Below, in pieces: positions 35,883 through 44,015 of a stretch of DNA of 64,000 nucleotides. This DNA comes from Isosphaeraceae bacterium (lineage in GTDB: Bacteria; Planctomycetota; Planctomycetia; Isosphaerales; Isosphaeraceae): positions 1 through 64,000 of the forward strand of contig JANXSX010000086.1 in the NCBI GenBank assembly GCA_025356475.1, read 5' to 3'. The notes below the pieces were generated by a model. That model was not told the origin of the DNA. It made no database searches and saw only the letters and a program-made list of their open reading frames with translations. A program made the translations under genes and the position numbers. The stretch's first letter is position 1, and the number at the start of each line of letters is the position of its first letter.

Positions 35883-37423
35883 TGAATTTTGATGCTTCAC
35901 TGATTCCCGTAGTTCGCCGGCGGCATCCGGAATGGATTGAACACCAACTCCGTTGGCAATGGTTGCTGGATTCTCTGGAAGGAGGCGAGAGGTATCGCCA
36001 AGCCATCTACGGGGTTGACCGCCGCGGCCTTCCCATTCGGAACCTGATTCGCCACAAGCGTGAGTATCCCGACCCTCGCGAGGCCGTCGGTCCATTCCTG
36101 GGTGTGGTCCCAGGCTCAGATCAGGCGTCCCAAGCCACCGACGACGATTACGAACTGAGACGAGCGCGCACGCCGATCCCGACCTTTGTCTCACAGGCGA
36201 TTGATACTCATCTTTCCCGAATATTTGCGAGAGAAGTCAAGCGCATCGGTTCCGATCGCCTCATGCAATGGTGGGCTGATGTTGATGGACGAGGGACCTC
36301 GATTGATCACTGGATTGCAGAGTTCGTCGCCCCCTTGCTCCTTGCGCTTGGGCAACTCGATCTCAAGTTTGATCATCCCCCCGCTGAGCACGGTGAAGAA
36401 GTCGTAACTCGTGCAGACGTTGAGAGACTTGGACTTGACCGGGCGATCGCCTCTTTCCTCCTACCTCAGGATATGCTTTGGTGGCGATTGGATTCGCTGA
36501 ACAGTCAATATGAAGAGTGCCTTGTTCGAGAGTGGGTCGAAACACCTGACGGACCCCTTGGCTATTTCCGCCATTGGACCGAAAACGAATCCACCCTATA
36601 CGATGATCAGGGTGAACTTCTCTCGGTAACTCCACATGCTTTCGGGTGCGTCCCGATCGTGCGAGTGTTCGATGGTCGCAAAGCTAGATGCAAGAATATC
36701 GGTCAATCTCGATATGAAGGTGTGGCTGAAAGGCAACGGGAGTACTACAACCGAGATTCCGAACTCATCCTATCGGACACGACGCAGGCTCACCCACTCT
36801 TGCAAGGGCCGGAAGACTTCCTCCAGTCCGATGGCACCGTCCCGATCGGACCAAGCTGGCTCTTGCCGAAGAAGAAGAACTCGATGGGTGGTTCCGTCAC
36901 CTACGAGGGATTCGACGTCGTCCAATTTCCAAAGGATGGGGCCGAGTCGATTCGCAAGAATAAGGCCGATCTTCGTGACGATGTCGACCGTGAGAGTGCT
37001 CTGGTTCGCCCAACAGGTCGAGCAGGAGCTCCTCAGTCGGGTTTATCCAAGTTGCTCGATCATTCGGATGGAAACTATCGACTAGCCAAATTGGCCAAGG
37101 TCCTCGGTCGCGTTGAGTCCTTCGCCGCTCGGTTTGCCTTGACCGTTCTCAACGATGGGCCACCGCAAAGAGACGAACTCACCCAAATTGAAATCTGCTA
37201 TCCCGCCGAGTTTGATCTATACACCGCGACTGATGTGGCGTCAGCAAGCGCCGAATTCCAGAATCTTGCGAGCAGGGCAGGCAGCCTTCCGCTTACTGAA
37301 GGATTAATGATCTCACGACTGATGAGGCTTTGCTTGCCAGGCCTCTCTGATAGCCAGTACGCCGATTGTGACAACGAGATTAAATCCTATCTCGCTCAAC
37401 ACGCAAAGCAAGAATCGGTTTGA
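35882..37423 (+). CDS. Phage portal protein
   Basis: This 513-residue protein is placed right after the large terminase gene, with an ATGA overlap, as portal genes are. It forms the ring through which DNA enters the head. It has long helical and Trp-rich parts typical of portals (QWWADVDGRGTSIDHWIAEF, DMLWWRLDSLNSQYEE), a central VTYEGFDVVQFPKDGAESI stretch and a C-terminal helical region. No DUF is named with certainty; DUF4055-type portals are similar in length. The call rests on context and fold features. Confidence 0.75.
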   Translation: MNFDASLIPVVRRRHPEWIEHQLRWQWLLDSLEGGERYRQAIYGVDRRGLPIRNLIRHKREYPDPREAVGPFLGVVPGSDQASQATDDDYELRRARTPIPTFVSQAIDTHLSRIFAREVKRIGSDRLMQWWADVDGRGTSIDHWIAEFVAPLLLALGQLDLKFDHPPAEHGEEVVTRADVERLGLDRAIASFLLPQDMLWWRLDSLNSQYEECLVREWVETPDGPLGYFRHWTENESTLYDDQGELLSVTPHAFGCVPIVRVFDGRKARCKNIGQSRYEGVAERQREYYNRDSELILSDTTQAHPLLQGPEDFLQSDGTVPIGPSWLLPKKKNSMGGSVTYEGFDVVQFPKDGAESIRKNKADLRDDVDRESALVRPTGRAGAPQSGLSKLLDHSDGNYRLAKLAKVLGRVESFAARFALTVLNDGPPQRDELTQIEICYPAEFDLYTATDVASASAEFQNLASRAGSLPLTEGLMISRLMRLCLPGLSDSQYADCDNEIKSYLAQHAKQESV

Positions 37424-37594
37424 AACAGACGCCTCTGGAATGACCCAACTTTCTTAGCAGCACACGGTTCTGGCACCGTCTGGGTTAAGAAACCGAGCAC
37501 AATCGAGAGAGATGTTTAGAGGCCAGCAGACGCTTTGGGGTAGTGCGTCGGCTTGCTCTGCTCCGCTTATCAAAAAACGAGATTGGCCATTTCG

Positions 37595-37717
37595 ATGGTG
37601 CATCCAGACGAACGTTCACCGATGTGGGCTTTACTCGCTGTGGCTCTGGCAATGCTAGTCGCGTTGTCGACTGTCGTCGTACCAATGACCTTGGGGCTGG
37701 TCCGCCGCAGGCGCTAA
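37595..37717 (+). CDS. Small single-span membrane protein
   Basis: A 40-codon frame from ATG 37595 to TAA 37717 lies between portal and scaffold genes. Residues 10-35 form one hydrophobic helix (MWALLAVALAMLVALSTVVV), preceded by a short polar segment and ending in four arginines. That charge pattern fits a membrane protein with cytoplasmic C-terminus. It is too short for routine gene calling. A small holin-like role or a head-associated membrane protein is possible. The ribosome site is weak. Confidence 0.45.
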   Translation: MVHPDERSPMWALLAVALAMLVALSTVVVPMTLGLVRRRR

Positions 37718-37744
37718 GTTGATTCGATCAAAACCGGAACGATC

Positions 37745-38338
37745 ATGTCATTCTCCCAAACTCCTCCCGACGATGCCGATGATGGAGATCGGGCTACGGT
37801 TGAACAGGTTACGCTGACTCGTAAAGAATACGAGTTATTAAAGACTGATGCGTCGTCGGCACGTGAAGTCGAGGACGCACGCGTCAATCAGGAAGAATCG
37901 CTCCTAAAAGAGATCGAAGTTCGCGAGACGAAGTTCGCAACCCTGGAGAAGAGATTTCGGGAGACGCTAAGGGAGCGGGAGTTGGCGACTGCCTTGGCGG
38001 GCAAGCCGATTGTGCCTGGTGCGGCCACGCAGCTCATCAAACTCTGGCGAGACGATTTTGAGGTTTACGAGGAACGCGGCGAATACCGAGTCTCCTTGAA
38101 CGACGGTCGAAACGTTGCGAAGACAGTCGCCGATCGACTGGCCAGTCCTGAATTCGCACACTTCTGTCTGCCAGCCTCCAGAGGAGGATCGCCGACCGCC
38201 GACTCCACGAAAACGGTGTCGAGCACGACCGTTAATGCCAGCCCGAAGACGCTGGGCGAGACGATTGTCGCGCAATGGCGGGACCTCGCCGTGCGTTCAA
38301 AGGATTCGACACGCCCTTTCGGGCTTGGAAGACGTTGA
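37745..38338 (+). CDS. Putative scaffolding protein
   Basis: This 197-residue protein is acidic and helical at the N-terminus with a coiled coil (LTRKEYELLKTDASSAREVE to about residue 80), then a mixed middle and a Ser/Thr-rich end. Its position just before the capsid gene, with this shape, is typical of phage scaffolding proteins that guide procapsid assembly. No protease is fused to it. Confidence 0.7.
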   Translation: MSFSQTPPDDADDGDRATVEQVTLTRKEYELLKTDASSAREVEDARVNQEESLLKEIEVRETKFATLEKRFRETLRERELATALAGKPIVPGAATQLIKLWRDDFEVYEERGEYRVSLNDGRNVAKTVADRLASPEFAHFCLPASRGGSPTADSTKTVSSTTVNASPKTLGETIVAQWRDLAVRSKDSTRPFGLGRR

Positions 38339-38344
38339 TTTTCG

Positions 38345-38497
38345 ATGGATGTAGAATCATTCGATAATTTTGGATATGTAGCAATATCGCTTCCGCAGTT
38401 CAACGTAAGAATTGGTCTCATTCCTCCTGTTCGATCACCCGGAGTTCTCGCTGATGTCGTCGATGAGTTACTTGCAAGGCATTCAGAATACCTTTGA
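38345..38497 (+). CDS. Possible 50-residue protein overlapping the capsid start
   Basis: ATG 38345 to TGA 38497 encodes MDVESFDNFGYVAISLPQFN followed by 30 more residues with an amphipathic end. It fills the scaffold-capsid gap and overlaps the capsid gene's first 44 bases. Composition looks protein-like, but the ribosome site is weak (GGAAGACG 11 bases upstream). Confidence 0.25.
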   Translation: MDVESFDNFGYVAISLPQFNVRIGLIPPVRSPGVLADVVDELLARHSEYL

Positions 38498-39602
38498 TTA
38501 TCAAGCTCAGATTCGCAATGATATTCATGTAGTCGCAACAAATTGGTTTGTGAATCGATGTCCGCTTATCACCAGGGTTCCCCGATTACCGTCCGGTTCT
38601 ACGACTTTCACGATCGTCAGCCGTTCGGTCCGACCACGTGTCGCAAGCCTTGCCGCTGCCGTGGCCGTGAATGACATCCAGATTTCGCTGGTCGATGCTA
38701 CCCCATACATGAATGGTGATGTCCTCGAACTTCCGAGTGGTGAGCGAGTGGAAATCACAGCCGATCCTAACGCCGCCTCAGGCGTTGTCCAGGTTCGGCG
38801 AGCTGTGGAGAGTACCAGTCAATCCACTGCAGTTAGCGGCGGAATCGTTCGCCTTATCGGCAATAGCCGTACGGGTGCAGAAATTAATCAATCCGGTGTA
38901 TCGTTGCGTCCCGTCGGTGTGACCCAATATTGCCAGACCTTTCAGCATCCAGTTCAGATCGGTGGTTCGCTCCAGGCGACAGCCTCTCTCGCACTTCCAA
39001 CTGGAATTCGCACACCTTTTGATCAGAACAAGATGGATGCCCTCCAAAATCTTATGGATGATCTTGAAGTTTCCTCATACTATGGACGTGGTGAAGATCC
39101 TTCGGTTACCGGAAGGCCCAAGCAGAAAGGGATTCGGTCGCTCGTCAGTACCAATAATGTGACGACGACTCCTACGAATGCAGCGGCTTACAAGCCCACA
39201 GATTTCATCCGTGATACGATGGAAAAGTGTCGTACAAACGGGGGAGATCCCGATGTATTACTCGTTTCCAGTAACTTCATGACAGGACTAGCAACTTGGG
39301 GCCAAGCAGTGATGCGAATTGACGCAGGTCGGAGCGTCTTTGGTGTGCCGATTGATGTTTTCGAGGCCCCGTTCTTGGGGGGAGTTTCGATCATTGAAGC
39401 ACCTCTACTTCGTCCCTCTACAGCAATATGCTTGACCTCTGCGGAGGTTCGGTTGCGGATGAAGCGGAATGAATTCTGGATGCCTCGTGGCTCGCGCGGT
39501 GACGCTTATGAAGGTGACTGGGTCGCTGAAGGTGCGATTGAAGTCGAGAACCCACTGCATCACGCCTGGGTCGAAGGCATCACCGCATTCTCATCTAACT
39601 AA
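38454..39602 (+). CDS. Major capsid protein, SU10/DUF5309 type
   Basis: ATG 38454, with GGAG nine bases upstream, starts a 382-residue protein. It has MSYLQGIQNTFDYQAQIRND, VSSYYGRGEDPSVTGRPKQK and, near the end, EFWMPRGSRGDAYEGDWVAE, the wording of the DUF5309/SU10 major capsid family with an HK97-like fold. It forms the phage head. It follows the scaffold gene, as expected. Confidence 0.85.
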   Translation: MSSMSYLQGIQNTFDYQAQIRNDIHVVATNWFVNRCPLITRVPRLPSGSTTFTIVSRSVRPRVASLAAAVAVNDIQISLVDATPYMNGDVLELPSGERVEITADPNAASGVVQVRRAVESTSQSTAVSGGIVRLIGNSRTGAEINQSGVSLRPVGVTQYCQTFQHPVQIGGSLQATASLALPTGIRTPFDQNKMDALQNLMDDLEVSSYYGRGEDPSVTGRPKQKGIRSLVSTNNVTTTPTNAAAYKPTDFIRDTMEKCRTNGGDPDVLLVSSNFMTGLATWGQAVMRIDAGRSVFGVPIDVFEAPFLGGVSIIEAPLLRPSTAICLTSAEVRLRMKRNEFWMPRGSRGDAYEGDWVAEGAIEVENPLHHAWVEGITAFSSN

Positions 39603-39708
39603 GGTTTTCTCATTCGATCGGTTGGGGTAACGTCCCGCCAGGCAATCCTGAAGAATTGCCAACTTGCCGTAACGGGCATTTCAATATTTCAATACCTCAA
39701 CCGATTCC

Positions 39709-40017
39709 ATGATCAATCTCTTTGAGAGTCACATGTTAGAGACGAAAATTCCATTTCGCGGCTACCCAGAATTCTTAGAAAAAGCAGCCGAGTCGATCGG
39801 ACATCCTGAGGCAGCCAGACCGGCTAGCCGCTTGGTCGCGTTGGGCGACGTCGCCAACCTTTGTGCACAGGCGTCGCTCGTCGATCCGAATTTGGTAGAA
39901 GGGATTTTGGCCAAGGCCTCTGCCTTCCGTGATCAACTTCATGTGGCGTTCCTCGCTTCCGAGATGATGATCGAGGGGTTCGGTTCGCCCAAGTCGGATC
40001 CTCCAGCAAGGAACTGA
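39709..40017 (+). CDS. Hypothetical phage protein, 102 residues
   Basis: This acidic helical protein (LEKAAESIGHPEAARPASRL, ALGDVANLCAQASLV) lies between capsid and a connector-like gene. Its position fits a head-tail joining or head-decorating protein, but no family is recognised. It is well separated from the next gene by only eight bases. Confidence 0.55.
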   Translation: MINLFESHMLETKIPFRGYPEFLEKAAESIGHPEAARPASRLVALGDVANLCAQASLVDPNLVEGILAKASAFRDQLHVAFLASEMMIEGFGSPKSDPPARN

Positions 40018-40025
40018 GGGGTCTC

Positions 40026-40694
40026 ATGAAAACGGTTATCGCTTTCGCGACCGATGAGGATATCGCCTTGAGGGCTCCCGCCGACTATGCGATCCTCTGT
40101 CCTCGTGACCAGAAGATTGTGGCAGGTACGGACGGAACCATATCACCATCTGATCCTTGGATACTAAACTCGGCTTCGGTGAATTTCCTTGCTCAGGGGC
40201 TGGCCCCAGGGCATGTGGTCCAACTCACGAAACCAACTGCGGTGTTTCGCTCACCAGGAGAGACACTTGTTGTCCAATCGGTCTCTATGAGATCCGTAAC
40301 TCTGCGACGGAAGGGACAGCTACCCGGGCTTGGTCAGCCACCGGGGCCGGCTACGGTTTGTATTGGTATCGAGTTCTTAGTAACAACCCTGGCACCACAA
40401 ATTGAGCGTGCCACGTTTGACTTATGCCGCAGGTATGGAATCGACGATCTCATCGCTGGTCGGAGATCTTCAGATCTCTATGATCCACGCGAAGTCCGAG
40501 AAGCGATTGTTCTCACCGTGCTCCATACTCGATATCTTGACCAGAGCCGCGAGGCAGGCCATGAACCCGATAGCTTCGCGTTGAAGGCAAAGTTGATGTT
40601 GACGGAACTCGATGATTTGATTGATCGTGTGGTCTTGCACTGGTTACCGATAGGCGCATCAACATCCCGATTTAGCACGCGGATCACTCGTTGA
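40026..40694 (+). CDS. Putative head-tail connector
   Basis: This 222-residue protein has a beta-rich first half (VTLRRKGQLPGLGQPPGPAT) and a helical second half (EVREAIVLTVLHTRYLDQSR). Place and shape suggest a head-tail connector or adaptor. It is eight bases from the upstream gene and two bases from the Fn3-like gene, so translation is probably coupled. Confidence 0.55.
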   Translation: MKTVIAFATDEDIALRAPADYAILCPRDQKIVAGTDGTISPSDPWILNSASVNFLAQGLAPGHVVQLTKPTAVFRSPGETLVVQSVSMRSVTLRRKGQLPGLGQPPGPATVCIGIEFLVTTLAPQIERATFDLCRRYGIDDLIAGRRSSDLYDPREVREAIVLTVLHTRYLDQSREAGHEPDSFALKAKLMLTELDDLIDRVVLHWLPIGASTSRFSTRITR

Positions 40695-40695
40695 C

Positions 40696-41271
40696 ATGTC
40701 GATTACCTACAATGTCTATTGGAACAGCGGAAACGGTGAACCAATTAATTATGCGAACCCACTAGCGAACTTATCAACACCGAGCTTTGAGACCGGCACC
40801 CTGGTCGCTCCTGGAGATTACCTCTTTGGGGTACGCACGTTCGATTCTGATACGAATCTGGAAGAATCGAACACAAATATTCGAGTAAGACTAATTCTCA
40901 ATGCGTTAGGGCGAGACGTTACGGGGAGGCCTAGTCCTCCGTTTGCGTTGAATTGTCGGCTTACTAACAGCGGAGCTCAGATCTCTTGGTGTCATCGGAC
41001 GACCTGGTCATGCCTGCCACCAACTGGCTTTCGTGTTTACCTAGGTACTTCCGCAGGTGTCGACTACTCAACACCTGTAAACTTAGTGAACTATAGCGAT
41101 TCTATTTTTCATTACACCGCCGACCTGATCAACCTGGTCTCGGGCCTGAATTACTCTGTATGCGTTCGCGCATTCAATGCCATAGATGAGGAATCTAATA
41201 TCATTCTGTCGTCTTTTGCCTTTAGACAAACGCTTTTTTCCCAGGTCGGCAATCTTACGATTTCCCGGTGA
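40696..41271 (+). CDS. Phage protein with two fibronectin-III-like parts
   Basis: The 191-residue protein has two Fn3-like segments: YNVYWNSGN to YLFGVRTFDS, and FALNCRLTNSGAQISWCHRT to GLNYSVCVRAFNAID. Fn3 domains are common in tail and baseplate proteins and help attach to cell surfaces. A free-floating secreted-like protein is possible, but it has no signal peptide, fitting a virion part. A second Fn3-like protein lies at 53525-54229. Confidence 0.6.
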   Translation: MSITYNVYWNSGNGEPINYANPLANLSTPSFETGTLVAPGDYLFGVRTFDSDTNLEESNTNIRVRLILNALGRDVTGRPSPPFALNCRLTNSGAQISWCHRTTWSCLPPTGFRVYLGTSAGVDYSTPVNLVNYSDSIFHYTADLINLVSGLNYSVCVRAFNAIDEESNIILSSFAFRQTLFSQVGNLTISR

Positions 41272-41437
41272 TCTCTTCCATGCGATTTGTGGGCGAGCAT
41301 GATCAGCTCAGCGATTTATAGATGAATGTTGTGATGGCTTTGTAAATTACGGATTCGATTCTGTCGCGAACTTTTCACCGACTCAAGAAGTTGATATTCG
41401 CGGAGAAGAACGACCATCTGCTCGATAGGGATTAATC

Positions 41438-44014
41438 ATGCCGAATTGGCAAGTTATAGTCGATGATACGTTCCGACGTGCGAATACAACTCCTGGGGTT
41501 GCTGGGAGTTCGACTGGTGTTGGTAACTCATGGATTGATCAAACGGGCGGAATTTGGAGTATCCAATCCAATCAAGCAACCACGACGTCGTTCTCGGGGC
41601 TCCAGTTTTATCAATTAACCCGGCCTAGCTCCGAGAATCAGCAAGATTCCAGGATTATATGGGAAGTCCCGGTCGGTTTGGAGTTCCATTCGCAACCTCA
41701 AGGGATCGTCCGACGAATCGGTCCGCAATCGATGTATCTTGCATACATCTCGAGTTCGGGCGCGGCTGTGATTAGCTCTTATAACTTCGGTTACAACGCG
41801 CTTGCATCGGGTGGGACTGGTAACTTGTCGGGCTGGCCGACATCAGGAGTCACGACGAAGCCCTACCGGTTTGAGCTAACTGCAGAGGGCGTCCTTCCAA
41901 CGGTACTGACCTTCAAGGCTTGGGACATTAGTGACCCTACAAACCCTGTGTCAGTTCTGAGCATCTCAGGTAGCGACAACGATTCTCGCATGCAAGCGGC
42001 GGGGAGTTGCGGGATCGCAGGGTCGGCATACGGTGGATCCAATATTTCGATTCCGATTTCAAAGACGTCAACCTATCAAGCAATAAGTGGTGGCCCAACA
42101 CCCGGGATTGTTTCGATCGGGTCGATTATTGGAACCACAGTCGTTCTAAGTCTCACCACGCCGTCGGGTGGGGTCTCCCCGTACTCATATCAACTTCAAA
42201 GAGCGGCAGATGTTTCCGGGTCTCCAGGCCCATATTCAAACGTAGGATCTTTGCTAGTCGGCCAGACAGGATCGGCGACATTCGTCGATGCTTCAGGCGT
42301 AAGTGCCACTCCCTATTGGTATCGAGTGGCTGTCACAGACGCCGGATCGATTACCCGCAATTCCGACGCAATCAGCCTCAGTACGGGCTCGGTAGCGGCC
42401 CTATTGTCAGTTTCGGGCCCGAACTTGGCATCAGTGATTCCAGCGAACCATAATGGGAACATCACCCTAACTCTCACAGGTTCAGGAACGAGTTGGACTG
42501 CAGGGACGATCTTTAGCGTTTCAGGATTGGCCGGAATCGTAAAGTTTTCCCAAACGGTATCTAACACGACATCAGCGAGTGTCGTCGTTAGTCTTCCGTC
42601 AATTCTCGGAGTTGCGGCACCCGGTGTCACAGGAACGCTTAGTATCTCGGATGGGCAGTACACTGGTACGATTGTTGTCGCTGCACCTAGCTTGGCGGTA
42701 TCACCGGCGACAGGGTTAGCGCAGGCAACGACTGGCATCACTCTGACCGGGACAAATACTCTATGGCAGACCGATACGCCCGGATTCACAATCTCTGGGA
42801 CCGGTAATAGCCTGACCGGGACGGGCGTCAATTCAAATCTTGCGGCCTCTCGAGTGGTGGCGGCTTCTGGCCTGGCTGGAGCCTATGCAATCACCGATCC
42901 GTCGACGGGGGCCTCAGCGACCTTCACCACAGCCAGTGGCCCAGTGACCGTTAGCGTCGCTGACTCGAACTGGTTTTTTAGCCCTTACAACTGGGTCAAG
43001 AATGGCTCGAACTACGTTCAAACCAATACTCCCGGTGCCTATTTCAAGGTTAGATTCTCTGGTACTTCGCTAAAGATGAATGTTGACGTCTCTGCGCTGA
43101 CATTGGCGAGCGTGGCCTCGAGTCTCTACCCGACGATTAGTTACTCAATCGATGGGGGTTCTTGGACGCGATATCAGCTTGCACCTACGGACATTCAGAT
43201 TAGTTTAGCAACCTCTCTGGCGGCAGCCACACACTCGATCGAACTCTATTTTGTCGGGGGAAATTGGACGACAGATCGGTGGACAACCCCGACAATGGCG
43301 CTTAGGATTAGCGGCCTGGTAATCGACTCTGGAGCGGCGACATTAGCTCCAAACCTACGCCCGGGGCGTGCGATTATTTACGGTGATAGTCATCTCGAAG
43401 GATATGAATTACTCGCAGTCACCACGACTGTATCAAATAGTGATGCTCAGCAAAGTTGGGGTTCTCTGCTCGGACGAGCTCTCGGCTGCGAGTATGGAAT
43501 CGTAGGATTTGCTGGGCAAGGATATGCCCAGGGAGGTGGTGGAAATGTCCCTGCCCTCGCCTCGGCTTGGAACTCCTATTGGAACGGCCAGACCCGACTT
43601 AGCAGTGGATTGTTTAGCCCAGCACCTGACTACATCATTTCAGGACATGGTACTAATGATCTAATTATCCCATCGTCCACTGTGATATCTCTCATTAGTA
43701 GTTGGAGAGCTGCTGGCGGAGCTAACGCAAAGATTCTGATCTGTAACCCTCCAGGGCAAACTGGCAACACGGCGGTGTCGGTCGGTGTAACAGCAGCGTC
43801 GGACCCGAAAGCCTATTGGATCGATCAAGGTGAGGACCTCACGAGTGCAAACGTCGGGGGATCTTACCGTAATGGGAATGTGCATCTTTCCCTACGTGGG
43901 CACGTTCGCTACGGTTCGACCTTAGCGGTTGGGATTGTTACGGCAATCAGCGGAACGCCTACTGTCAACCCGGTCCCTGCAATCGGCCAAAGTCCATTTA
44001 TTCGGGGGTTTTGA
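41438..44014 (+). CDS. Tail protein with SGNH esterase domain
   Basis: The 858-residue protein has an N-terminal beta-rich part, a Fn3-like part near 215-300 (SYQLQRAADVSGSPGP), two Ig-like Gly/Thr-rich parts and a C-terminal SGNH hydrolase. That has IIYGDSHLEG with the nucleophile Ser, FAGQGYAQGG, SGHGTNDLI and GNVHLSLRGH with the His. Such esterases on phage fibres remove O-acetyl groups from surface glycans. It is likely a receptor-binding or fibre protein. Immediately followed by the DKxGY-repeat fibre gene. Confidence 0.75.
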   Translation: MPNWQVIVDDTFRRANTTPGVAGSSTGVGNSWIDQTGGIWSIQSNQATTTSFSGLQFYQLTRPSSENQQDSRIIWEVPVGLEFHSQPQGIVRRIGPQSMYLAYISSSGAAVISSYNFGYNALASGGTGNLSGWPTSGVTTKPYRFELTAEGVLPTVLTFKAWDISDPTNPVSVLSISGSDNDSRMQAAGSCGIAGSAYGGSNISIPISKTSTYQAISGGPTPGIVSIGSIIGTTVVLSLTTPSGGVSPYSYQLQRAADVSGSPGPYSNVGSLLVGQTGSATFVDASGVSATPYWYRVAVTDAGSITRNSDAISLSTGSVAALLSVSGPNLASVIPANHNGNITLTLTGSGTSWTAGTIFSVSGLAGIVKFSQTVSNTTSASVVVSLPSILGVAAPGVTGTLSISDGQYTGTIVVAAPSLAVSPATGLAQATTGITLTGTNTLWQTDTPGFTISGTGNSLTGTGVNSNLAASRVVAASGLAGAYAITDPSTGASATFTTASGPVTVSVADSNWFFSPYNWVKNGSNYVQTNTPGAYFKVRFSGTSLKMNVDVSALTLASVASSLYPTISYSIDGGSWTRYQLAPTDIQISLATSLAAATHSIELYFVGGNWTTDRWTTPTMALRISGLVIDSGAATLAPNLRPGRAIIYGDSHLEGYELLAVTTTVSNSDAQQSWGSLLGRALGCEYGIVGFAGQGYAQGGGGNVPALASAWNSYWNGQTRLSSGLFSPAPDYIISGHGTNDLIIPSSTVISLISSWRAAGGANAKILICNPPGQTGNTAVSVGVTAASDPKAYWIDQGEDLTSANVGGSYRNGNVHLSLRGHVRYGSTLAVGIVTAISGTPTVNPVPAIGQSPFIRGF

Positions 44015-44015
44015 A

